Counted from the first letter of the stretch, positions 33,549 through 43,306 are shown. The stretch is DNA of 64,000 nucleotides from [Clostridium] celerecrescens 18A (GCF_002797975.1 NZ_PGET01000001.1:3727501-3791500); one strand, 5' to 3'. The notes: generated by a model not told the origin, from the sequence alone. Made by a program: numbers and translations.

Positions 33549-34259
33549 CTACTGTCCTCGTCCAATACAAATTGCAATAAAATAAACCCTTTTTATTCCA
33601 GCTTTTTTCAACGCTCGTGTACAGGCCTCTATGGTACTTCCCGTGGTATATATATCATCCACTAAAATAACCCCTTCCACCCCTGTTATCATTTTTCCCG
33701 CCGAAAACGCCTCCTCCAGGTTCTTAAGCCTTCCCGCCGGGTCAAGCCCCTTTTGGGGCATGGTTTTTTTATTTCTGACTAGCATTGAGGGGCAAACAGC
33801 AATTCCAAGACGTTCTCCGATCCTGCAGGCCAAAGTTTCCGCCTGATTAAATCCCCTCTCCTTTCTACGCGAAGGATGGACCGGAACAGGAACAAGAACG
33901 TCCGCATCCATACGCTGGATCAACTTCCCATACCGGGCACATATCGCTTCCCCATAAAAGTCCAAGTATTCCCGCTTATTCTTATATTTGATTTTCGCCA
34001 TGGAACTTCCAGCATTTTGATCATAATTCACAAGAGCCCTTCCATACTCAAAAGTACGCTTATGCCTGACACAGTCAAAACAATACTCCATATCAGAACT
34101 TATTACCTCCTTCCCACATTTTTTACAGACAGGGTTCTTAACAAATGACAATTTTTTCACACATTCCGGGCAGATTAGCCTACCTTTTGGCATAACGATT
34201 TCGTCACAGACTGGGCATCGTCTGGGGAATAGCAGATCAATTAAAAAAGATGGGTACAT
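33549..34259 (-). CDS. comFC: ComF family protein (phosphoribosyltransferase-like)
   Basis: This 236-residue protein has an N-terminal double zinc finger (CPVCDE, CPEC, CKKCGK, CFDC; about 14-63). Its C-terminal PRTase fold has the PRPP loop VILVDDIYTTGSTIEAC (about 199-215). ComFC acts in DNA uptake and transformation in the cytoplasm; in anaerobes without obvious competence its role is unclear. It lies downstream of recD2, separated by the AT repeat region. Confidence 0.92.
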   Translation of the reverse strand: MYPSFLIDLLFPRRCPVCDEIVMPKGRLICPECVKKLSFVKNPVCKKCGKEVISSDMEYCFDCVRHKRTFEYGRALVNYDQNAGSSMAKIKYKNKREYLDFYGEAICARYGKLIQRMDADVLVPVPVHPSRRKERGFNQAETLACRIGERLGIAVCPSMLVRNKKTMPQKGLDPAGRLKNLEEAFSAGKMITGVEGVILVDDIYTTGSTIEACTRALKKAGIKRVYFIAICIGRGQ

Positions 34260-34299
34260 ATAAAAGATTCTCCTTAAGTAGATTTGAAATTAAGATATA

Positions 34300-34515
34300 A
34301 ATTTGAAATTTAATTTTAGGATTGAATTCAAGATATGAATTTTAAGAATTGAATTTTAAGTTTGGATTTAAGATTTAGATTTTGGGATTTGATATAGATT
34401 TAAGAAAAGAATATAAGAAAAGTATATAGAAAGGAATATTAGAAAGGAATATTAGTTAAGAATATTAGTTAAGAATATTAGAAAATAATATTAGAAAATA
34501 ATATTAGAAAAGATC
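34300..34515. repeat. AT-rich tandem repeat with six clean 13-bp units
   Basis: Six contiguous 13-bp units lie at 34433-34510 (pattern GGAATATTAGAAA / AGAATATTAGTTA / ATAATATTAGAAA). Upstream, from about 34300, decayed relatives (GAATTTTAAG, AGAAAAGAATAT) continue. It fills the comFC-recD2 spacer and does not code. The 34511-34672 part holds no convincing gene. Confidence 0.8.
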
Positions 34516-34672
34516 TAATATAAATAAATCAAAAGGATTTATAGATGGCCCCCCCATACAACTCCCACGCGCCAAAGAACTTACGCAAGCGACGAGCCGA
34601 ACGAACATGCATACATGTTCACTCGACAGCCACCGCAATAACAAGAAAAACAAACAAGCAAATTTCTCTCCG

Positions 34673-36898
34673 TTAAGATAACATACTAATCTCACAAATC
34701 CGGTCCTTCAAGCCCGAATATCTCCGCTGCTCCATTTCATTATTCACCATATCTCCGAAGATTTCCGGCATTCCCACCAGGCAGACACAAGATTTCGCCC
34801 GGGTCACCGCGGTGTAAATCAGGTTCCTGGTCATCAACATCCTTGGTCCGGAAAAAACAGGAATGACCACTGCCGGGTATTCACTTCCCTGAGACTTGTG
34901 AATGGTAATGGCATAGGCAAGCTCCAACTCCTCCAGCTGCTTAAAGCTGTAGTCCACCATACGCCCTTCGTCGAATTCCACAGTTACCAGCTCTGCAAAG
35001 GCATTGATCTCCCGGACAATGCCCATATCCCCATTGTAAACACCGGTGCCCTTGTCCATAGGAATCCCATACTTGTTGCGGACCTCCCACTCAATGTTAT
35101 AATTGTTCTTGATCTGCATGACCTTATCACCTACCCGGTAAGTGACTCCGGCCGTTTCCTTTTCAGCTTTCCCATCTCCTGGGGGATTTAAATATTCCTG
35201 TAAAATGGTATTTAACCGTTCCACACCGATGGCGCCTTTTCTCATCGGCGTCATGATCTGAATATCATAGGTCTTTGCATGAACATAACCTGGTAATTTA
35301 TCCTGAACCAATGTAATCATGGCATTGATGATCGCATTTGGATCCTCTCTCTTTATGAAGAGAAAATCATTGCTCTTTTTCCCCAGGGGGACCTGCTCTC
35401 CCCTGTTGATTTTATGGGCATTGACCACAATATCGCTTTGGGTTGCCTGACGGAAAATCTTAGTGAGCATGACCACATTAAAGCTTCCGGAATCAATCAT
35501 ATCCCGTAGCACGTTACCAGGGCCGACGCTGGGAAGCTGATTCACATCTCCCACAAGGATAAGCCTTGTCCCCGGATTAATTGCCTTTAGCAAAGACTGC
35601 ATCAAATGGATATCTACCATGGAAGTCTCATCAATGATCACCGCATCAGCATCCAGAGGATTTTCCTCATTTCTTTCAAAATGCATTCCCAGAGACCTGT
35701 CATCTCCCGGGACTCCAGTCAGCTCCAGAAGCCGGTGAATAGTCCTCGCCTCATATCCAGTAGCTTCCGTCATCCTCTTAGCCGCCCTACCGGTAGGAGC
35801 CGCCAGGAGAATTTCCATCTCCTGGCTTTCAAAGAACCGTATGATGGTGTTGATGGTGGTCGTCTTACCAGTACCTGGACCTCCGGTAATAATGAGAAGC
35901 CCGCTGTTTACCGCTTCTACCACTGCCTGAACCTGCTTTTCATCCAGCTCAATCTGTTCTTCCTTTTGAAGCTTAAGAAGCTGGGTCTGTATCTCCTCTT
36001 CCGGCATCCTCCCCCTGATATTTAAGTCGTGAAGCATCTTTGCCACATTCAGTTCCATGTAATAATACTGGGAAGCGTAAACAATCCGTTTCCCTTCTAA
36101 CTCCCGGATGACAAGCCGTTTATCCAACTGCATATCCATCAGATGCTTTTCTATAAAAGAAGGTTCTATTTTAAGAAGCTCCGAGGCCTGGGATAAAAGG
36201 TCTTCCTCTGGCAAATAGGTATGGCCGTTAGCCGTAGCCTGTAAAAGGATGTACAGCACGCCACACTTGATACGGAAATCCGAATCTGTGAAAATTCCTG
36301 CTTTTCTGGCAATTTCATCCGCCATTTTAAATCCTACGCCGGGAATATCATCTGCCAGCTGGTAAGGGTTTTCCTTTAACACGCTGTAAAGTCTGGGCCC
36401 ATACTCCTGATAAATTTTTACAGCCAGATTCATGGTAATTCCATACTCCTGAAGGAACATCATGGCCTGGCGCATCTCCTTTTTCTCCTCTACCTGCTGA
36501 GAGATGGACATCGCCATTTTTTCGCTGACTCCCTTTACTTCAGAAAGCCGTTCCGGTTCCTCTTCCATGACACGGAATGTATCAGCTTTAAAGCGGCGGA
36601 CAATCCTGGAGGCAAGAGCTGCCCCGATACCCTTGATGGCTCCTGATCCCAGGTACCGTTCCATAGCCGCAGTATCCTCCGGAGCCTTGATCTCATAGCT
36701 CTCTACGGTCATCTGCTCCCCATAAACCGGATGCTCGGTCATGGAGCCCACGGCTTCAATCATTTCGCCCTCGCTTATGTAATGGAAACTTCCCACAAGG
36801 GTATACTCTTCTCCTGCATTCACGAGACTCAGTACCGTGTAACCGTTGTCCTCGTTCCTGTATTTAATTTTCTCTACAAATCCGCAGACTGTTGCCAT
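34673..36898 (-). CDS. recD2: RecD2-type ATP-dependent DNA helicase
   Basis: This 741-residue SF1B 5'-3' helicase starts at MATVCGFVEKIKYRNEDNG (GGGAGG upstream). It has the long RecD2 N-terminal region with a helix-hairpin-helix segment (about 90-200). Walker A is ITGGPGTGKTTTINTI, Walker B AVIIDETSMVD, then VGDVNQLPSVGPGNVLRDM, and the C-terminal motif YAITIHKSQGSEYPAVVIPV. It functions in DNA repair without RecBC. The length is normal for RecD2. Confidence 0.95.
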   Translation of the reverse strand: MATVCGFVEKIKYRNEDNGYTVLSLVNAGEEYTLVGSFHYISEGEMIEAVGSMTEHPVYGEQMTVESYEIKAPEDTAAMERYLGSGAIKGIGAALASRIVRRFKADTFRVMEEEPERLSEVKGVSEKMAMSISQQVEEKKEMRQAMMFLQEYGITMNLAVKIYQEYGPRLYSVLKENPYQLADDIPGVGFKMADEIARKAGIFTDSDFRIKCGVLYILLQATANGHTYLPEEDLLSQASELLKIEPSFIEKHLMDMQLDKRLVIRELEGKRIVYASQYYYMELNVAKMLHDLNIRGRMPEEEIQTQLLKLQKEEQIELDEKQVQAVVEAVNSGLLIITGGPGTGKTTTINTIIRFFESQEMEILLAAPTGRAAKRMTEATGYEARTIHRLLELTGVPGDDRSLGMHFERNEENPLDADAVIIDETSMVDIHLMQSLLKAINPGTRLILVGDVNQLPSVGPGNVLRDMIDSGSFNVVMLTKIFRQATQSDIVVNAHKINRGEQVPLGKKSNDFLFIKREDPNAIINAMITLVQDKLPGYVHAKTYDIQIMTPMRKGAIGVERLNTILQEYLNPPGDGKAEKETAGVTYRVGDKVMQIKNNYNIEWEVRNKYGIPMDKGTGVYNGDMGIVREINAFAELVTVEFDEGRMVDYSFKQLEELELAYAITIHKSQGSEYPAVVIPVFSGPRMLMTRNLIYTAVTRAKSCVCLVGMPEIFGDMVNNEMEQRRYSGLKDRICEISMLS

Positions 36899-37125
36899 GG
36901 CTCCTCCCGTAAACGATAAGAAACACACTTTATAGGTTTCTTATCGTTATCGCGTCAGACGCCGAATGAAGATGAAACATCTCCACCCGGCTCGTTGTAC
37001 GCACAAATACAAGCGGACTGCCGCAAAACCAGCCCCGCCGGAATCTTGCGATGCCGCCAGGGTCGTTCTAAAGCAGTCCTGTCAACCATAGGCAGGACCG
37101 ATATTTCTATCAGCCTGTCTCTTGG

Positions 37126-38130
37126 TTAAAATTCTGTTTTATTATCTCCGCCATGCATGAATTCAATAAATTTTCCTGTTCCAATGGCCACAGCAGTGAG
37201 CGGGTCCTCTGCAATCATCGTTGTGATTCCGGTCTTCTCCTCAATTAAAGCATCCAGACCGCTTAAGAGAGAGCCGCCTCCCGTAAGCACGATTCCCCTG
37301 TCAAAAATATCGGCTGCCAGTTCCGGTGGAGTACGCTCCAAAACGTTGTGTACCGCGTCTACGATCTGCATAGCCGGTTCTTTTAAGGCATCCAGAGTCT
37401 CGTCCGAAGTTACCACAATGGTCTTTGGCAGACCGGTAACAAGGTTACGACCGCGAACCTCCATGGTTAAGACCTCCGGCCTTCTGTATGCTGCACCGAT
37501 GTTGATTTTGATTTCCTCAGCCGTTCTCTCACCGATCAAAAGGTTATGTTTCTTTCGCATGTATCGGACAAGGGCTTCATCAAAATCATCTCCTGCAACC
37601 TTTATGGAGGTGCTAACTACCGTACCTCCAAGAGAAATAACTGCAATATCAGAGGTTCCTCCGCCTATATCAACGATCATATTGCCGCAGGCCTTTGCAA
37701 TGTCGATTCCCGCACCAATCGCTGCTGCAACCGGCTCCTCTATGATTGCTACCTCTCTGGCTCCTGCCTGATAGGTGGCATCCTCTACCGCTTTTTTCTC
37801 CACCTCAGTGGCTCCGCTTGGAATGCACACACTGATTCTTGGTTTTCTCAGTGTTCTTTTACCAACCGCCTTGTTGATAAAGTATTTAAGCATCTTTTCT
37901 GTTACGGTATAATCAGAAATAACGCCTTGGCGAAGAGGCCTTACTGCCACAATATTGCCTGGTGTTCTTCCGATCATCAGTCTGGCTTCCTCTCCAATTG
38001 CTTTGATTTTATTAGTGTCACGGTCAATGGCTACAACGGAAGGTTCCTTTAATACAACTCCCTTTCCCTTGATATAGACCAGTATGCTTGCTGTACCTAA
38101 ATCAATTCCAATATCATTGGACATCATCAT
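37126..38130 (-). CDS. mreB: Rod-shape-determining protein MreB/Mbl
   Basis: This 334-residue actin homologue has phosphate-1 SNDIGIDLGTASILVYIKG, phosphate-2 MIVDIGGGTSDIAVISLGG and the adenosine motif IVLTGGGSLLSGLDALI. It forms membrane-associated filaments that guide lateral wall synthesis. No mreC/mreD follows, so this is probably an Mbl/MreBH-type stand-alone copy. AGGAGG precedes a run of three ATGs. The 36899-37125 spacer holds nothing recognisable. Confidence 0.93.
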   Translation of the reverse strand: MMMSNDIGIDLGTASILVYIKGKGVVLKEPSVVAIDRDTNKIKAIGEEARLMIGRTPGNIVAVRPLRQGVISDYTVTEKMLKYFINKAVGKRTLRKPRISVCIPSGATEVEKKAVEDATYQAGAREVAIIEEPVAAAIGAGIDIAKACGNMIVDIGGGTSDIAVISLGGTVVSTSIKVAGDDFDEALVRYMRKKHNLLIGERTAEEIKINIGAAYRRPEVLTMEVRGRNLVTGLPKTIVVTSDETLDALKEPAMQIVDAVHNVLERTPPELAADIFDRGIVLTGGGSLLSGLDALIEEKTGITTMIAEDPLTAVAIGTGKFIEFMHGGDNKTEF

Positions 38131-38336
38131 TATGATTCCTCCTGTTCGCTGAATCCTGTTCCCAGGGTTACTTTTATCTTCAAAATTATGCCTAATTCGT
38201 AAATGAAGTCACAGTTTCTATCTTATTATATACAATAACCCTAGGATTTTAAAGGTTTTTTTTAATTTTTATTATGTTTATTTTTTTTTAATATATGGTA
38301 CACACTTTAGTCACATTTTCTCCGTATAATAGTAGT

Positions 38337-38483
38337 ACGTTATCTGAAAGGATAACGGGCCTTTTGTTTCAAGTAACTTACTTGAAATCACAAAGCTTTT
38401 TCATACTCATACCGGACGGCGAGAGCCGTCCGGCCCCCCTAAAGAATACACTTACCCGCTTCTTACTGGAAGCGGTTTTTTTA
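38337..38483 (+). ncRNA. Candidate structured small RNA with four hairpins
   Basis: A TATAAT at 38325-38330 (weak -35) precedes four successive hairpins. They are GTTATC-TGAAAG-GATAAC (38339-38356), TTTCAAG-TAACTTA-CTTGAAA (38367-38387), CCGGACGGC-GAGA-GCCGTCCGG (38412-38433) and the terminator CCGCTTC-TTACTG-GAAGCGG with T7 (38456-38482). GGGCC at 38357-38361 can also pair with GGCCC at 38432-38436. No open frame of note is present. It is divergent from mreB. I cannot assign it to a known family. Confidence 0.6.
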
Positions 38484-38513
38484 TTTTAATTACGTTCTAA
38501 TATCTCGATTTAT

Positions 38514-38645
38514 GGTTAGGTTCATTTTGGTTGGGTTCTTTCTGGTTAGGATCTTTCTGGTTAGGTTCTTTCTGGTTAGGTTCTTTTTAGTTAAGTTCTT
38601 ATTCAGGTTCTTTTTAGTTAGGTTCTTTTTAGTTAGGTTCTTTTT
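38514..38645. repeat. Nine-unit tandem repeat, 15-bp period
   Basis: The unit GGTTAGGTTCTTTCT is repeated contiguously. Units start at 38514, 38529, 38544, 38559, 38574 and 38589, then two shortened units lead into two more full ones ending at 38645. Variants change the first base (A or G) and the T-rich end. It is non-coding and lies between the candidate ncRNA and the ABC-F gene. The segment 38646-38776 shows nothing else. Confidence 0.88.
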
Positions 38646-38776
38646 AACTCATCAGAGCCGAGAAGCATTCTGCGAGGCCTAAGCGCATCTATATCTGTCA
38701 AAGTTCTGAAAATTCAGATTATATCGTCGCATCTTACGGCATCGTCAAAGACTGATAAACGTCCTAAAAAGTCAAA

Positions 38777-38800
38777 AGAGGACACCATCCAGTATCCTCT
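38777..38800 (-). terminator. Terminator after the ABC-F gene
   Basis: On the minus strand AGAGGA pairs with TCCTCT around 12 bases, followed by TTTGACTTTTT, about 80 bases after the ABC-F stop. Confidence 0.55.
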
Positions 38801-38878
38801 CCTACTGTCATTCTTCTCATTCAATCCAAATAATTATATGTTCCATCTAGCCTAACTTTTTTCTTCATCAAGAAAATA

Positions 38879-40435
38879 TTAAGATAATTTAAGCGCCCAT
38901 TCCCTGCAGTCCAGCACTCTGGTGGCAATTCCATCGTAGAATTCCGGTTCATGGCATATCAGGAGAATACTTCCCTTATACTCTTTTAAAGCTCTCTTAA
39001 GTTCTTCCTTTGCCTCCACATCCAGATGGTTGGTAGGCTCATCCAGTAGAAGGACATTGGTTTCCCGGTTAATGAGCTTACATAATCTTACCTTTGCCTG
39101 CTCTCCTCCGCTGAGCACCCGCACCTGACTCTCAATGTGCTTGGTAGTCAGACCGCATTTGGCAAGAGCTGACCGGACCTGGTACTGGGTATAGGAAGGA
39201 AACTCTTTCCAGATCTCTTCGATGCAGGTGGTGGTATTACCGGGAGTCATCTCCTGTTCAAAGTATCCAATGGAAAGGTAATCTCCAAGCTCCACACTTC
39301 CACCTAAGGACGGTATAAGCCCCAGGATGCTCTTTAACAGGGTGGTCTTTCCAATACCATTTGCACCTACCAGCACCACCTTTTCCCCGCGCTCCATGGA
39401 AAGATTTAAAGGACTTGACAAAGGCTCCTCATAACCTATAACCATGTCCGTAGTCTCAATGATATATTTTCCGGCTGTACGGGCTTCCATAAAATGAAAC
39501 TCCGGCTTTGGCTTATCTTTTGAAAGCTCAATGACATCCATCTTATCCAGCTTTTTTTGTCTGGACATGGCCATGTTCCTGGTGGACACCCGGGCCTTAT
39601 TACGGGCCACAAAATCCTCCAGCTCCGCAATCTCCTGCTGCTGCCGCTTATAAGCCGCCTCTAATTGCGCCCGTTTCACCGCATACACTTCCTGAAACTT
39701 TTCATAGTCGCCCACATAACGATCCAGGCTTTGGTTCTCCATATGATAGATGATGTTGACCACACTGTTTAAGAATGGGATATCATGGGATATCAGGATA
39801 AACGCATTTTCATACTCCTGGAGATACCGCTTCAGCCATTCAATATGCTGTTCGTCAAGATAATTCGTAGGCTCGTCAAGGAGAAGGATATCAGGCTTCT
39901 CAAGTAACAGCTTTCCTAAGAGGATTTTGGTCCTCTGGCCTCCGCTTAATTCCGTCACGTCCTTATCCAGGCCCATGTCGCTTAATCCTAAGGCCCTGGC
40001 CACTTCCTCCACCTTTGAATCAATAATATAAAAATCATGGGCCATGAGAAGGTCCTGAATGGTTCCAAGTTCCTCCATCATGGAGGTCATGGTTTCCTCA
40101 TCTGCCTCACCCATTTTGTCACAGATCTCATTCATCTGTTCTTCCATCTGAAACAGGAACGCAAAAGCGCCTTTTAATACATCCCGGATGGTCATCCCCT
40201 TATCCAGCACCGTATGCTGGTCCAGATAACCGACTCGGACCCGTTTCGCCCACTCCACCTTACCTTCATCCGGCTGTAATGTTCCGGTTATTATATTCAT
40301 AAATGTGGATTTACCTTCCCCGTTGGCTCCGATCAGGCCGATATGCTCTCCCTTTAAAAGGCGGAAGGATACATCCTGAAAGATGGCACGGTCCCCGAAT
40401 CCATGGGTCAGATGTTCTACGTTTAATATGCTCAT
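38879..40435 (-). CDS. ABC-F family ATPase
   Basis: This 518-residue protein has two ABC cassettes and no membrane part. Walker A sequences are GANGEGKST and GANGIGKTT, signatures LSGGQRTKI and LSGGEQAKV, and Walker B LLLDEPTNYLDEQHIEWL and LLLDEPTNHLDVEAKEEL. The two cassettes are joined by a charged helical linker (about 235-320) that reaches toward the ribosomal P-site. It resembles the YbiT/Uup translation-factor branch more than antibiotic-resistance ABC-Fs, but a resistance role cannot be excluded. Confidence 0.93.
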   Translation of the reverse strand: MSILNVEHLTHGFGDRAIFQDVSFRLLKGEHIGLIGANGEGKSTFMNIITGTLQPDEGKVEWAKRVRVGYLDQHTVLDKGMTIRDVLKGAFAFLFQMEEQMNEICDKMGEADEETMTSMMEELGTIQDLLMAHDFYIIDSKVEEVARALGLSDMGLDKDVTELSGGQRTKILLGKLLLEKPDILLLDEPTNYLDEQHIEWLKRYLQEYENAFILISHDIPFLNSVVNIIYHMENQSLDRYVGDYEKFQEVYAVKRAQLEAAYKRQQQEIAELEDFVARNKARVSTRNMAMSRQKKLDKMDVIELSKDKPKPEFHFMEARTAGKYIIETTDMVIGYEEPLSSPLNLSMERGEKVVLVGANGIGKTTLLKSILGLIPSLGGSVELGDYLSIGYFEQEMTPGNTTTCIEEIWKEFPSYTQYQVRSALAKCGLTTKHIESQVRVLSGGEQAKVRLCKLINRETNVLLLDEPTNHLDVEAKEELKRALKEYKGSILLICHEPEFYDGIATRVLDCREWALKLS

Positions 40436-40612
40436 TGAAAAACTCCTTTATTATTACGGTTTACTTTGGCTTTTCGCCGGTTTTTCACTATTCTAAATAC
40501 GAAACATCATAATTCTACATGACTGAAGCAATTAAGGCAAGCAAAGGTTGCAAAAAAAGTCAAAAACGTTTATGATAAACCCAAAAGAATTTTCCATGGA
40601 AGGGATAAGTTT

Positions 40613-41500
40613 ATGTATTTATATACTTGGTATCAATGGCTTCTGTTTTTCTTCATCTATTGCTTTATTGGCTGGATCATCGAATCCACTTATGTTTCCG
40701 TAAGAAGCCTTCATTTTGTAAACCGCGGTTTTCTCAGACTTCCCCTTCTTCCGCTCTACGGAAGCGGGGCTATTATCATGCTGTGGCTTTCCATTCCAGT
40801 CCAGGGCAACCTATTCTTGGTGTTTCTCTTTGGTATGCTGGGTGCTTCCGCTCTGGAATACGTGACCGGATATGTCATGGAGCGTCTGTTTAAAATGAAA
40901 TATTGGGATTACAGCAGCAATCCCTTTAATATAAACGGCTATGTCTGTCTTACCAACTCCATCGCCTGGGGCTTTCTTACTCTTTTGCTGACGGAAGTTA
41001 TCCACCGTCCCTTAGAGTGGCTGGTCCTTCACTTAAACGGGACAGCGTGCATCATCCTTGTGATTATGGTTGGCATCCTTTTTATCACTGATGCCATACG
41101 CTCCACCAAGGAAGCCTTAGACCTTGGCCGCATCCTGGAAACCATGACCAAGCTAAAATCCGAGCTGGATGAGGTGCAGGTGCAGATGGCCCTGTTAAAG
41201 GCGGAAACCGCCCAAAAAGTATCCGACATAAAAACTGAGACTATTATGAAGGCTGCCAGCTTAAAGGGAGAAACCATGGAAAAGATTTCCTCTCTGAAAG
41301 CCGAAACTGCCAGTGCATTAAAAGAATCTGCCTTAGTGGAACGCCTTCAGTCACTAACAGAAACCAAAGAGAAATTGACCGGACGATTGACCTCTTATCG
41401 AAAGGGAATCCTTCGCCGGAACCCTACTGCTTCATCCCGGCTGTTCGGTGAGGCCTTAAGGGAATTAAAAGAATATTCTAAAAAATATAAAAAGTCATAA
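40613..41500 (+). CDS. Putative ABC-transporter type IV-like membrane protein (PF06541 type)
   Basis: This 295-residue protein has about five N-terminal helices (8-165). The opening YTWYQWLLFFFIYCFIGWII and YVTGYVMERLFKMKYWDYS are typical of the Firmicutes family annotated as putative ABC transporter permease. Residues about 170-260 form a long coiled-coil-like helix with a repeated KAETA/KGET pattern, and the tail is basic. The function is unknown. It is the only plus-strand gene in this stretch. Confidence 0.82.
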   Translation: MYLYTWYQWLLFFFIYCFIGWIIESTYVSVRSLHFVNRGFLRLPLLPLYGSGAIIMLWLSIPVQGNLFLVFLFGMLGASALEYVTGYVMERLFKMKYWDYSSNPFNINGYVCLTNSIAWGFLTLLLTEVIHRPLEWLVLHLNGTACIILVIMVGILFITDAIRSTKEALDLGRILETMTKLKSELDEVQVQMALLKAETAQKVSDIKTETIMKAASLKGETMEKISSLKAETASALKESALVERLQSLTETKEKLTGRLTSYRKGILRRNPTASSRLFGEALRELKEYSKKYKKS

Positions 41501-41520
41501 TATAAAAATATAAGAATAAA

Positions 41521-41558
41521 GACGGAGCCTGGCGAAAAGTCAGGCTCCGTCTTTATTC
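41521..41558. terminator. Bidirectional terminator
   Basis: GACGGAGCCTG pairs perfectly with CAGGCTCCGTC around a 9-base loop, with TTTATT on both strands. It separates the convergent membrane-protein gene and the phosphoglucomutase gene. Confidence 0.88.
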
Positions 41559-41569
41559 AGTCAAAAATC

Positions 41570-43306
41570 CTACATCATCTTATCTACCATAGCCATAACA
41601 GCCTCTCCAAGCTTAGCAGAACGCTCATCCGCATCCACCATAGAATCACCCTTAACGCCATAGTAAAATTTAATCTTGGGTTCCGTTCCCGAAGGCCTTA
41701 CACACAGCCATGCATCCTCTGTCAGATCGTAATAAAGTACATCCGACTGGGGAAGTCCGGTTGGTCTGGTTTCTCCGGTATTCATATCCTTAACGGTATC
41801 AAGCTTATAATCCCTGGCAGAAAGAACGTGATATCCGCCAACATCTGCCGGCGTTTCCCTGCGCATGGTCTCCATGATCGCCCGGATCTTTTCCTGTCCC
41901 TCAATGCCTTTTAAGCCGATGGCCTTCACCGCATCTTTATAATAGCCATATTTCTCATACATGGCAATCATGGCATCCCACAGGGTCATGCCCTTTGTCT
42001 TATAATAGGCGGCTGCCTCACACAAAGCGACCGTAGCGGAAATGGCATCCTTATCACGGGCATAGGTTCCGATCAGGCAACCATAACTTTCCTCCAGGCC
42101 AAACATGTAGGTTCCGTATCCGGATACCTCTTCCTTTAAAATCTGCTGGCCGATGTATTTAAAACCGGTTAAAACCTCAATAAGTTCACAGCTGTAAGCC
42201 TTCGCTACTGCATCCACCAGATTAGTGGTAACAATGGATTTGATTACCTGTCCATCTGCTGGGATCGCTCCTCTTTCCTTCTTCTGACTAAGTACATATT
42301 CGCACAGAAGAGAACCGGACATGTTGCCGGTCAAGGGGATGTACCCGCCGGATTTCCCATCCTTTACATACACCCCAAGACGGTCAGCATCCGGGTCTGT
42401 TGCCAGAACCAGATCCGCATCCTTTTCCTTAGCAAGAGCAAGGCCCAGTAAAAAGGCTTCCTCTGCCTCCGGATTGGGATAGCTGACCGTTGGGAAGTCA
42501 CCATCTGGCAGCTCCTGTTCAGGAACCACATACACATGGGTAAAGCCAATTTCCTTTAACGCTCTTCTTGCCGGAAGATTGCCTGTACCATGAAGAGGAG
42601 AATAAACAATTTTAATATCATTCTGCATCTGGTCAATGGCATCCTGGTTTACTACCTGAGCCTTTACGTGAGCGATATATTTATCATCCAGATCAGCTCC
42701 GATGATTTCATATTTACCTGATTTCTTTGCTGCTTCCACAGTCGTCGTCTTAACCGTTGAAATATCCGTGATATTTAGGACTTCTGCAGTTACCCCTTTG
42801 TCATGAGGAGGAGTAAACTGGGCGCCATCCTCCCAGTATACCTTATATCCATTATATTCCGGTGGGTTGTGACTGGCCGTAATGTTGATACCTGCAATAC
42901 AGCCTAACTCCCTTACAGCAAAAGAAAGCTCCGGTGTGGGTCGCAAGGATTCGAATTTATAGGCTTTGATTCCATTGGCGGCCAGCGTAAGTGCTGCTTC
43001 CTCTGCAAACTCCGGAGACATGTGCCTGGAGTCATATGCAATGGCCACACCCTTATTAACGCCGCCCTGGCTTATTATATAATTTGCAAGACCCTGGGTC
43101 GCTTTTCTTACTACATAGATATTCATACGGTTGATTCCGGCGCCGATGATACCTCTTAAGCCAGCGGTGCCAAATTCTAAATCCTGATAGAACCGCTCCT
43201 TAATCTCATTCTCATCATCACCGATCCCCCGGAGTTCTTCTTTTGTCGCCTCATCAAAATATGGATTTAAAAGCCATTCCTCATATATACTCCTGTAATC
43301 TTTCAT
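41570..43306 (-). CDS. pgcA: Phosphoglucomutase/phosphomannomutase
   Basis: This 578-residue enzyme of the alpha-D-phosphohexomutase family interconverts glucose-6-P and glucose-1-P. It starts at MKDYRSIYEEWLLNPYFDEA with AGGAG ten bases upstream (a TTG two codons earlier is less likely). It has the phosphoserine loop GINITASHNPPEYNGYK, metal loop LATDPDADRLGVY, sugar loop GLEESYG and phosphate-binding PSGTEPKIKFY. It supplies glucose-1-P for RfbA and other polysaccharide precursors. Confidence 0.95.
   Translation of the reverse strand: MKDYRSIYEEWLLNPYFDEATKEELRGIGDDENEIKERFYQDLEFGTAGLRGIIGAGINRMNIYVVRKATQGLANYIISQGGVNKGVAIAYDSRHMSPEFAEEAALTLAANGIKAYKFESLRPTPELSFAVRELGCIAGINITASHNPPEYNGYKVYWEDGAQFTPPHDKGVTAEVLNITDISTVKTTTVEAAKKSGKYEIIGADLDDKYIAHVKAQVVNQDAIDQMQNDIKIVYSPLHGTGNLPARRALKEIGFTHVYVVPEQELPDGDFPTVSYPNPEAEEAFLLGLALAKEKDADLVLATDPDADRLGVYVKDGKSGGYIPLTGNMSGSLLCEYVLSQKKERGAIPADGQVIKSIVTTNLVDAVAKAYSCELIEVLTGFKYIGQQILKEEVSGYGTYMFGLEESYGCLIGTYARDKDAISATVALCEAAAYYKTKGMTLWDAMIAMYEKYGYYKDAVKAIGLKGIEGQEKIRAIMETMRRETPADVGGYHVLSARDYKLDTVKDMNTGETRPTGLPQSDVLYYDLTEDAWLCVRPSGTEPKIKFYYGVKGDSMVDADERSAKLGEAVMAMVDKMM

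Noticed and set aside
34504..34695. 63-codon minus-strand frame between recD2 and comFC
   Set aside because: It has no ribosome binding site, begins within the recD2 3' end and runs into AT repeat sequence.
37157..37771. 204-codon plus-strand frame
   Set aside because: Antisense shadow of mreB; composition Ser/Pro-rich as expected from a reversed gene.
30206..38645. Possible CRISPR arrays at the three short repeats
   Set aside because: Units of 13, 15 and 16 bp are contiguous with no spacers, and no cas genes are present.
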